NCBI GenBank assembly: GCA_018662075.1
Contig: JABJGX010000045.1
Span: forward strand, 1 to 12,447
Length of the DNA: 12,447 nucleotides
Direction: 5' to 3'
Source: Candidatus Peregrinibacteria bacterium
Lineage (GTDB): Bacteria > Patescibacteriota > Gracilibacteria > Peribacterales > Peribacteraceae
Under the pieces are notes generated by a model. It saw only the letters and a list, made by a program, of their open reading frames with translations, was not told the DNA's origin and made no database searches. A program made the position numbers and the translations under genes. Positions 1 to 5,534 of the stretch are shown here, one piece after another (within the stretch, counting starts at the first letter, position 1; every line of letters begins with the position of its first letter).

Positions 1-397
1 CTGACATTTCGACCACTCCCTCTTCGTTGACCGGTAGTAGTGATATTCCCCATCCTTCTTTCTGCAGCCTCTGCACTGCCTTAATGCTGCAACTATGCTC
101 TGTACTTAGGGCTATAACGTGTCCTGCTTTCCCGTGCTCCTGCTTCCATTTCTCGCACCTGCCAAAGAGCGCTAAAGAATTCGCTTCGCTACCAGATGCC
201 GTAAATACCACTTCGTGGGGCTTTACACCAAGCAAGGTCGCAATAGTGAGCCGTGCGCTATCGAGCATACTTTTTGCTTCTCTGCCCTTTGAATGTGGTG
301 AAGAGGGGTTTCCCCAGATATTTAGCATAACAGAGAGCATCTCCTCGTAGACACGAGGGTGCAAAGGGGTCGTTGCTGCGTGGTCTAAATAGATCAT
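1..397 (-). CDS. Cysteine desulfurase (NifS/IscS family), N-terminal part, cut by the window edge
   Basis: Reading the minus strand from the ATG at 397-395 gives 132 residues before the left edge. They match the start of class-V aminotransferase-fold cysteine desulfurases, which use PLP to move sulfur from L-cysteine to a persulfide for Fe-S clusters and tRNA thiolation. Visible hallmarks are the opening MIYLDHAATTPLHPRV, the NPSSPHSKGREA block (residues 30-41), TASGSEANSLAL (66-77), which corresponds to the phosphate-binding loop, and TEH (99-101), whose histidine stacks on the PLP ring in family structures. The PLP lysine and the catalytic cysteine loop lie outside the window, so IscS, SufS and NifS types cannot be separated. 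The ATG gives the usual family N-terminus. The gene is divergent from the Lgt-like gene and shares an 83-bp upstream region with it. No Shine-Dalgarno sequence is seen. Confidence 0.93.
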   Translation of the reverse strand, partial: MIYLDHAATTPLHPRVYEEMLSVMLNIWGNPSSPHSKGREAKSMLDSARLTIATLLGVKPHEVVFTASGSEANSLALFGRCEKWKQEHGKAGHVIALSTEHSCSIKAVQRLQKEGWGISLLPVNEEGVVEMS

Positions 398-411
398 CCT
401 AAGAAGTATGG

Positions 412-417
412 ATTATA
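412..417 (-). promoter_or_regulatory. -10 box of the cysteine desulfurase gene
   Basis: The minus strand reads a perfect TATAAT here (ATTATA on the plus strand), 14 nt before the ATG at 397. A transcript starting about 7 nt downstream would have a leader of only 7-8 nt. No good -35 hexamer lies 16-18 nt upstream, so the call rests on the -10 box and its position. Confidence 0.5.
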
Positions 418-468
418 CAGCCGGAATTAAGAATACATTTCCTGATTAATTCTTTTCATTGTTTAGGG

Positions 469-474
469 TAGAAT
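469..474 (+). promoter_or_regulatory. -10 box directly before the Lgt-like gene; leaderless start likely
   Basis: TAGAAT ends 6 nt before the ATG at 481, so the usual transcription start would fall on or next to the A of the start codon. This matches the TANNNT-6/7 nt-ATG arrangement of leaderless bacterial genes (known, for example, from Deinococcus). The -35 position (446-451, TTAATT, 17-nt spacer) is weak. Confidence 0.45.
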
Positions 475-480
475 AGTCCT

Positions 481-1404
481 ATGTTCGAGGCCTTTACTAT
501 TGGACCGGCGATTATTTGGACCAGAATCATCTTTCTGCTCATTGGAGTGTGGGTTTCTGTAGAGTTCTTTCTTCGGCTTGCCGAGAGTGCAAACCTCTCT
601 TTGCAGCACTTTAAAGATAGAGCGTGGTACTTCTTTGGGGCTTTCATCTTCTTTGGAAGAATGTTTGCGGTCATCGCACAGTATAAAGTGTACATAAGAG
701 ACCCTGTTAGATTTTTTGTATTGTGGGATGGCTCGTTTAGTTTTATAGGCGCTGCTTTTGGAATAGGCGTTGTTATATACTGGGTGACACGCTCGCATAG
801 ATCCACATTCTTACAGTGGTTGGATGTGCTATTGCCTGCTGCATTGTTTGGATCTGCCTTTGACTGGTTCGGGCAGTTTGCTGCTGGTAGAGCATATGGA
901 AAGCCAACAGACATGCCGTGGAGCATTACGTATGATGCGATTAATGTTCGTTACACTGTACCTATTCATCCAGTACAACTGTACTACGCTTTTGCGTTTC
1001 TTATTCTTACGTTTGTTCTTCTTGTGATTAGAAAACATTCGAAGCGTGCAGGTGATGAAACGTCTGTCGGAATTCTACTCGCAACATTGTGTACATTTGT
1101 TTTTGAATATTTCAGAGGAGACTTTTCTATTCCAGTGTTTGCCACACGAATGGACTTTGTCATCTTACTTGCACTGTTTACCAGTCTTGGCGTATTTGCA
1201 GCAGTAGAGTTTCGCTTAACGCAAAAAGCATTAATCATTCAGGAGGCGATTCTCATCGGAGTCTTTGGAGGGTACATGCTTATTAGAAACATGCTTCCAT
1301 TTGCCACATTTGAATTACGATTTTCACAGTTTCTCGCAATCCTTTCTTTCCTCGCTGTCGTAGTGTACGTTGTGGTACATCGTCGTCGGTACCCCCACTT
1401 ATAA
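481..1404 (+). CDS. Lgt-like (prolipoprotein diacylglyceryl transferase fold) membrane protein with degenerate active site
   Basis: The 307-residue hydrophobic protein has about seven or more membrane segments and the motif order of Lgt, which moves diacylglycerol from phosphatidylglycerol to lipobox cysteines. Recognisable pieces are FTIGPAIIW near the start, FGRMFAV (58-64), WDGSFSFIGAAFG (82-94), GKPTDMPW (140-147), IHPVQLY (162-168) and FEYFRGD (208-214). Key residues have changed. The histidine of the usual SFHGG is I89. The GRLGNFINGE signature has become DWFGQFAAGR (128-137), losing its arginine and first asparagine, and the glutamate after HPxQLY is Y169. The arginine of the FR motif (R212) stays. 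It may be an inactive or repurposed paralog; standard Lgt activity is doubtful. The stop codon overlaps the next start (TAATG), so translation is probably coupled. Confidence 0.72.
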   Translation: MFEAFTIGPAIIWTRIIFLLIGVWVSVEFFLRLAESANLSLQHFKDRAWYFFGAFIFFGRMFAVIAQYKVYIRDPVRFFVLWDGSFSFIGAAFGIGVVIYWVTRSHRSTFLQWLDVLLPAALFGSAFDWFGQFAAGRAYGKPTDMPWSITYDAINVRYTVPIHPVQLYYAFAFLILTFVLLVIRKHSKRAGDETSVGILLATLCTFVFEYFRGDFSIPVFATRMDFVILLALFTSLGVFAAVEFRLTQKALIIQEAILIGVFGGYMLIRNMLPFATFELRFSQFLAILSFLAVVVYVVVHRRRYPHL

Positions 1405-1802
1405 TGACAACAGTTTTAAACTCCTTGCAACAATTCGCTCAGCCATGGTTCGTGTTCCTCGCAGAGGATCCAACACTTCGACTCCTACAGTTTGGTATGA
1501 TGCTCATTGGTGTTATTGTTATTTTTCTCGTCTTCTTTACAACAAGAGACATCTTGCTCCGCACTCATTCGTTTTGGTATATGTTCCTTTCGATTTTGAT
1601 CGTTGCATTACTTCCTGTTGTAGGATTTTTCCTCTACGTACTTATTCGTCCTGCTCGCACTATTAAAGAGCGTGAACTCGAAGCTCTTTTACTTCGATTG
1701 GTTGTTGATAAGGCGACATCTACCCGTAAGCAGCCAGAAGATACGAAAGGTGGTGTTGTGAAGAAAAAGACGACTACTACTTCTGAAGATATTTCCCTCT
1801 AA
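1404..1802 (+). CDS. Small two-TM membrane protein with basic tail (unknown function)
   Basis: The 132-residue protein has a short amphipathic N-terminus, two membrane segments (about 27-47 and 58-82) and a hydrophilic C-terminus rich in Lys, Thr and Glu. The TRDILLRTHSFWY loop between the helices and the IRPARTIKERELEALLLRL stretch after the second helix recall a small-membrane-protein pattern I associate with CPR genomes, where similar proteins often end in a zinc ribbon. No cysteine pair is present here. That resemblance is from memory and unverified. The start ATG overlaps the stop of the Lgt-like gene by one base and has no Shine-Dalgarno sequence, so it is most likely translated by coupling. 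The next gene starts 4 nt after its stop, placing all three in one operon. With positive-inside topology both termini face the cytoplasm. Confidence 0.75.
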   Translation: MTTVLNSLQQFAQPWFVFLAEDPTLRLLQFGMMLIGVIVIFLVFFTTRDILLRTHSFWYMFLSILIVALLPVVGFFLYVLIRPARTIKERELEALLLRLVVDKATSTRKQPEDTKGGVVKKKTTTTSEDISL

Positions 1803-1806
1803 TACT

Positions 1807-2214
1807 ATGTCTCAATTTTTCGTATACCTCTTTTGGCCAAATCCTGCGAATGCAATGTATGACAGTCCTAAGGCTATTGTTCTTACTTCTGTATGTGCTT
1901 TGATGATCCTTGGATCCTTCGCACTAAAGCGCTGGAGAAAAAAGATGAGCAATGCACCAACTAAAAAGCTGACGCGATCATGGCCGTCTGCTTCATTATG
2001 GTTTGGACTTATCGGACTCTTCCTTGTTGTCTGTAGGGTAGAAGGTATTAGCTTTGTATCTATGCGTGTGTGGTGGCTTATATGGCTCGCGATTCTTATT
2101 GCATATTCATTTATCCAGTGGAAAATGTTTAAGGCACGTCACTACGAGATTGTACCGAAACAGAAAAAGGATGTGACCGCACGTGATAAGTATTTGCCGA
2201 AGAAGAAAAAGTAG
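1807..2214 (+). CDS. Small three-TM membrane protein with lysine-rich C-terminus (unknown function)
   Basis: The 135-residue protein has membrane segments at about 22-40, 60-77 and 85-105. The first two are separated by a strongly basic loop (KRWRKK to KKLTR), and the end is also basic (KQKKDVTARDKYLPKKKK). The RVEGISFVSMRVWW stretch (77-90) between the last two helices looks like its most distinctive motif. I recall similar motifs in unannotated CPR proteins but cannot confirm this. By positive-inside rules the basic loop and tail are cytoplasmic. It begins 4 nt after the preceding stop and has no Shine-Dalgarno sequence, so it belongs to the same operon. It ends in TAG, about 80 bp before corA. 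No enzymatic motif is visible; a structural or complex-partner role is only a guess. Confidence 0.72.
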   Translation: MSQFFVYLFWPNPANAMYDSPKAIVLTSVCALMILGSFALKRWRKKMSNAPTKKLTRSWPSASLWFGLIGLFLVVCRVEGISFVSMRVWWLIWLAILIAYSFIQWKMFKARHYEIVPKQKKDVTARDKYLPKKKK

Positions 2215-2216
2215 GA

Positions 2217-2246
2217 CTGGCACGCAGATTCATGTTGCTATAGAAT
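2217..2246 (+). promoter_or_regulatory. Possible promoter upstream of corA
   Basis: CTGGCA (2217-2222) and TAGAAT (2241-2246) are 18 nt apart, placing a start near 2253 and a leader of about 45 nt to the ATG at 2298. It lies just after the stop of the small membrane protein, so corA may be transcribed both from here and by read-through. The -35 match is only moderate. Confidence 0.3.
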
Positions 2247-2297
2247 TGGTTGGATCATGGGTCCAGATCCCTTTTCTATTCCTTCCCAATTTCCTTC

Positions 2298-3209
2298 ATG
2301 CGTGTCCTTACGCACAAAGGCGTTACTTGGCATGACGACCCTGCGCCGTCAGAGCAAGTGTTGTTGGAATTGCAGGAAAAGTATGGATTCCATGAACTAG
2401 ATATCGAGGATTGTCTCAGTGAACATGAGCGTCCGAAGGTAGAGGAGTATGACTCGTATTTGTTTTTGGTTTTCCATATTCCATATCGTGCTCGCAAGAC
2501 TGGTCGTATTATTAAGGAAGAAGTGAACATCTTCATGGGTGCTGACTTCTTTGTGACTCTGCACAGAGGAAAGATCCCAATTCTTGATAGACTATGGAGA
2601 GACCTCGAAAATTCAGAAGATATGCGGCAAGAATATTTGCAGCACGGAACAGGGTTTTTCTTGTACGAACTTATGCGCCACTTCTTCGATGACGTTTTTC
2701 CTCTCGTTGATAGTATCCGTAAAGAGCTTCGACGTATGGAGGATATATTGTTTGAAAACGATGAAGAGGTAGACCTACTAAAAGATATTATGGCCGTGAA
2801 ACGTAATATTATTAGCATGCGATCCATTCTTCTTCCGCAACGAACTCTGACAGCGACTCTGGAGCACAAGAACAAGAAGTTCGTCCCAGAGGAGTTGGGA
2901 CTGTATTTCGACGATATCTTGGACGCCATTGAACGTCAGTGGGCATTGCTCGATACTGCAAAGGAAATGATCGATGCATTACAAGACACACATGAATCAT
3001 TCCTGACACATAAAACAAATGCGGTGATCCAGCTACTAACCATCTTTTCGGTCACCATGCTTCCGCTGACGTTTATCACAGGACTGTACGGGATGAATGT
3101 GAATCTACCATTTTCTGGAAGTCCAAATGCATTTTTCATAGTCATTGGCATCATGGGTATTATCTTTACGACGATGCTTACGTACTTTGCACGGAAACAT
3201 TGGCTGTAG
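2298..3209 (+). CDS. corA: CorA-family magnesium/divalent cation channel
   Basis: The 303-residue protein has the CorA layout: a cytoplasmic alpha/beta N-terminal domain with the HERPKVEEYDSYLF block (43-56), a long helical stalk (about 120-240), TM1 (about 242-262) ending in the invariant GMN motif (265-267, within GLYGMNVNLPF), TM2 (about 278-298), and a short basic end FARKHWL. Family members form pentamers that admit Mg2+, with the GMN ring as selectivity filter. The short loop after GMN lacks the acidic MPEL-type residues of many CorAs (here NLPFSGSPN). I chose the ATG at 2298 because MRVLTHKGVTW is a normal CorA start. An in-frame TTG at 2250 would add 16 atypical residues. No Shine-Dalgarno sequence precedes either. 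Its neighbours are membrane proteins upstream and the LPSSG protein downstream. Confidence 0.93.
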   Translation: MRVLTHKGVTWHDDPAPSEQVLLELQEKYGFHELDIEDCLSEHERPKVEEYDSYLFLVFHIPYRARKTGRIIKEEVNIFMGADFFVTLHRGKIPILDRLWRDLENSEDMRQEYLQHGTGFFLYELMRHFFDDVFPLVDSIRKELRRMEDILFENDEEVDLLKDIMAVKRNIISMRSILLPQRTLTATLEHKNKKFVPEELGLYFDDILDAIERQWALLDTAKEMIDALQDTHESFLTHKTNAVIQLLTIFSVTMLPLTFITGLYGMNVNLPFSGSPNAFFIVIGIMGIIFTTMLTYFARKHWL

Positions 3210-3238
3210 GTTGTGATCAACTCTCCTGTTCAAGTTTC

Positions 3239-3270
3239 TTGACATCGAGGCATAAATCATCGACCATATT
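3239..3270 (+). promoter_or_regulatory. TTGACA box and weak -10 before the LPSSG membrane protein
   Basis: A perfect -35 hexamer TTGACA (3239-3244) lies between corA and the next gene. The best -10 candidate, CATATT (3265-3270), ends 6 nt before the ATG at 3277, the same gap seen at two other genes here. The spacer is 20 nt, which is too long for a normal sigma-70 promoter. The TTGACA also overlaps a small inverted repeat (TCAAG-TTT-CTTGA, 3232-3244). Confidence 0.28.
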
Positions 3271-3276
3271 CCTCCT

Positions 3277-4143
3277 ATGCCATTAAAACATTTCACAGAA
3301 ACTTTTTTGACCGTCGTCCTTGGGGCAGTTATTGTACTCACTGGTCTTTTAACTGCAACACTACCAAATCTTCCAGATGGTGCACTCCCATGGGTAATCT
3401 TATTTGTATTGTCAGTGGCATATCCGTTGTCATTGCATTCTATGTTTCAAAAGAGGCGTGCAGATAATTTTTTCCGTAACTTGCACTGGTTCCCAGCAGG
3501 AATGCTTCTTGTGTGGCTCCTTTTACAGGGTGTTGTGCTTGGTAGCACTCTCTCTCCGGATGAGGTAGATGTGTACACATGGGGATGGACACTGCCAGCA
3601 GTGATTGTTGGTTTTGTAATGATGGTTCTCTTTTGCCTTAAAGTTATTCGTCGACGTGTTCCTCGCTTGTCATTCTTGGCAGCAATCCTCATTCCTTTTG
3701 CAGCACTGGCAATCGTTAGCGAACAGGGCCCTCATTTTGAAGAGGAGATCACTGCAGTGCTATGGGATAATAGTCTGATGCAAGTATCTGATTCCGGTAT
3801 GTTAACAGCATGGATGAAGACTGGTTCTGGAGTAGAAAAGAACCTCGACCCTTCAGAGAACAAAGAAGAGGAGGAGTGGCGTGAGCACTTGCGTATGCAA
3901 CAGCGTCGCGAAGAGCGCATTGCAGATCGTGTTGCCGGAACAACAGATGAGACGGTAGATGTGGAGAAAGAAGATAAAGAAGATAAAGACCCTGTCCTCT
4001 CTGGCACTGGTGATGAATTGCGTAATGCAGGAACAATGCCGGGCAATCTTCCTAGTTCTGGATTTGGTTGGAATCTTATTATTCTCACGATGATCGCTGC
4101 CTACTCGGCAACTCTACATAAGAGTTTTAAAAAGACTGCATAG
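3277..4143 (+). CDS. Six-TM membrane protein with acidic extracytoplasmic region and C-terminal LPSSG sorting-like signal (unknown function)
   Basis: The 288-residue protein has five membrane segments (about 9-30, 36-55, 71-91, 104-124, 130-148), a charged region of about 110 residues rich in Glu, Asp, Lys and Arg, then LPSSG (258-262), a sixth hydrophobic segment (263-280) and the basic tail HKSFKKTA. Basic loops QKRRADNFFR and KVIRRRVPR set the topology as N-terminus inside, so the charged region and LPSSG fall outside the membrane. That is what a sortase-type signal (LPxTG-like motif, hydrophobic helix, basic tail) needs. LPSSG is a variant, not canonical LPxTG, and no sortase is in the window, so processing is inference. 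I do not recognise the N-terminal family. It sits between corA and eno, with eno starting 16 nt after its stop. Confidence 0.75.
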   Translation: MPLKHFTETFLTVVLGAVIVLTGLLTATLPNLPDGALPWVILFVLSVAYPLSLHSMFQKRRADNFFRNLHWFPAGMLLVWLLLQGVVLGSTLSPDEVDVYTWGWTLPAVIVGFVMMVLFCLKVIRRRVPRLSFLAAILIPFAALAIVSEQGPHFEEEITAVLWDNSLMQVSDSGMLTAWMKTGSGVEKNLDPSENKEEEEWREHLRMQQRREERIADRVAGTTDETVDVEKEDKEDKDPVLSGTGDELRNAGTMPGNLPSSGFGWNLIILTMIAAYSATLHKSFKKTA

Positions 4144-4147
4144 GTAG

Positions 4148-4153
4148 TACGAT
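4148..4153 (+). promoter_or_regulatory. Weak -10-like box before enolase
   Basis: TACGAT fits the TANNNT pattern and ends 6 nt before the ATG at 4160, the same gap as at 481. The -35 position (4125-4130, TTTTAA) is poor. It may give enolase its own leaderless transcript in addition to read-through from upstream. Confidence 0.25.
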
Positions 4154-4159
4154 AGGTGC

Positions 4160-5425
4160 ATGACTACTATTTCACATATACACGCGCGACAGATTTTAGA
4201 TAGCCGAGGAAACCCAACTATCGAAGTAGATGTAACTCTTGATGACGGTACGTTTGGACGTAGCGCAGTTCCTTCTGGAGCTTCTACAGGAACCCATGAA
4301 GCACTCGAGCTTCGTGATGGGGATAAGACTCGTTATCATGGGAAAGATGTAACGAAGGCTATTGCAAATGTAAATGGACCAATCCTCGATGCACTAAAGG
4401 GAAAGCCTATTTCTGATCAGCGAACAATAGACCAGTTGATGTTGGACCTCGACGGAACACCAAACAAAGCGTCCCTCGGTGCCAATGCTATTCTTGGAGT
4501 GTCTATGGCTGTATGCAGAGCGCGAGCAGGTGTAGAGCATAAGCCTTTGTGGCAGTCTCTTGCAGACCAGTTCGACGTGAGTACGCCAACGCTACTTCCT
4601 ATGCCGATGATGAATGTTATTAATGGTGGACAGCATGCAGACTCTGGACTGAGCTTTCAGGAATGCATGATTATTCCGACTGGAGTTGCAACATTTTCAG
4701 AGGCTATAAGGGCTGGGTCCGAAGTGTTTCATTGTTTAAAAACATTATTAAAAGATGCAGGGTACACAGTCTCTGTTGGTGACGAAGGTGGGTTCGCTCC
4801 GCAAGTAAAGAACGCAGAAGAGGCTTTTGACTTCTTAATGAAATCTATTGATGTTGCGGGATACACTGGAAAAATGCAGATAGGTATCGATGCCGCTGCA
4901 TCAGAGTTTTATAAAGATGGCTCGTACGATGTCGATGGAAAGCCAATGTCTTCATCAGAGCTTACCGATTATTACGTATCACTCTGTGACAAGTATCCAC
5001 TTATCAGTATTGAAGACAGTCATAGTGAAGACGACTGGGATGGTTTTTCTGACCTTACAGCCCGCCTTGGTGGTACGCATCAGCTTGTTGGGGATGACTT
5101 ACTCGTTACAAACGTGGAACGCATTCAGAAAGCGATAGATGCAAAAACAGTGAATAGTGTTCTCATCAAGCTGAACCAGATTGGAACAGTCTCTGAAACT
5201 GTCGATGCTATAAAACTTACTCAGGATAGCGGCTGGACTGCAGTGGTTAGTCATCGTAGTGGAGAAACAGAAGATACATTTATCGCGCATCTTGCAGTGG
5301 GTCTTCGGACAGGGCAGATCAAAACAGGATCACTCAGCCGGACAGACCGAGTCTGTAAATACAATCAATTACTCAGGATTGAAGAGCAGCTTGGATCAAA
5401 GGCAGAATTCAGTAGTCCTTTTTAG
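4160..5425 (+). CDS. eno: Enolase (2-phosphoglycerate to phosphoenolpyruvate)
   Basis: The 421-residue protein aligns along its length with bacterial enolase, the Mg2+-dependent glycolytic lyase. The N-terminal ARQILDSRGNPTIEVDV, the mobile loop PSGASTG (38-44) and the catalytic GDEGGFAP with E209 are intact. So are H159 and E168 (in INGGQHADSGLSFQE), the metal ligands D244, E285 and D312 (GIDAAASEF, SIEDSHSEDDW, GDDLLVTN), the catalytic K337 (LIKLNQIGT), SHRSGETED (364-372) and K388. It is somewhat shorter at the C-terminus than E. coli enolase (432 residues), ending soon after YNQLLRIEEQLG. Small departures are Q158 before the active-site histidine and EDSHSED where EDGLxED is usual. A weak TACGAT ends 6 nt before the ATG. 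It is the last gene before a clear terminator. Confidence 0.97.
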   Translation: MTTISHIHARQILDSRGNPTIEVDVTLDDGTFGRSAVPSGASTGTHEALELRDGDKTRYHGKDVTKAIANVNGPILDALKGKPISDQRTIDQLMLDLDGTPNKASLGANAILGVSMAVCRARAGVEHKPLWQSLADQFDVSTPTLLPMPMMNVINGGQHADSGLSFQECMIIPTGVATFSEAIRAGSEVFHCLKTLLKDAGYTVSVGDEGGFAPQVKNAEEAFDFLMKSIDVAGYTGKMQIGIDAAASEFYKDGSYDVDGKPMSSSELTDYYVSLCDKYPLISIEDSHSEDDWDGFSDLTARLGGTHQLVGDDLLVTNVERIQKAIDAKTVNSVLIKLNQIGTVSETVDAIKLTQDSGWTAVVSHRSGETEDTFIAHLAVGLRTGQIKTGSLSRTDRVCKYNQLLRIEEQLGSKAEFSSPF

Positions 5426-5446
5426 GTAAATCATAGTTGCCAGAAC

Positions 5447-5478
5447 AGGGGAGATATGCAATTATCACCCCTTATTTT
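5447..5478 (+). terminator. Rho-independent terminator after enolase
   Basis: A hairpin at 5447-5472 has a 5-bp AGGGG/CCCCT stem, one A·A mismatch, a second 4-bp GATA/TATC stem and a 6-nt loop, followed by the T-rich tract TATTTT. It lies 22 nt after the enolase stop and before the promoter of the DHH gene, so it separates the two transcription units. Confidence 0.7.
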
Positions 5479-5494
5479 CCATTTCTTCGTACTA

Positions 5495-5523
5495 TTGCTA
5501 AATAGTAGAAAATATGTTATAAT
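5495..5523 (+). promoter_or_regulatory. Strong sigma-70-type promoter of the DHH phosphoesterase gene
   Basis: TTGCTA (5495-5500), a 17-nt spacer and a perfect TATAAT (5518-5523), with an extended -10 TG at 5515-5516. The ATG at 5535 follows the -10 box by 11 nt, so the leader would be about 5 nt, with no room for a Shine-Dalgarno sequence. Confidence 0.8.
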
Positions 5524-5534
5524 AATAAGTCAAT

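Noticed and set aside
456..926. Minus-strand open frame of 156 codons across the Lgt-like gene
   Set aside because: It is antisense to conserved Lgt motifs and low in recognisable structure, and it would span the shared promoter region.
2241..2297. Magnesium riboswitch before corA
   Set aside because: The possible leader is about 45 nt, far too short for an ykoK-type (M-box) or mgtA-type Mg2+ sensor, and no such fold is visible.
2276..2929. Minus-strand open frame of 217 codons across corA
   Set aside because: It is antisense to a clear CorA and its translation is Ser/Arg-rich with no domain or promoter. It is a shadow frame.
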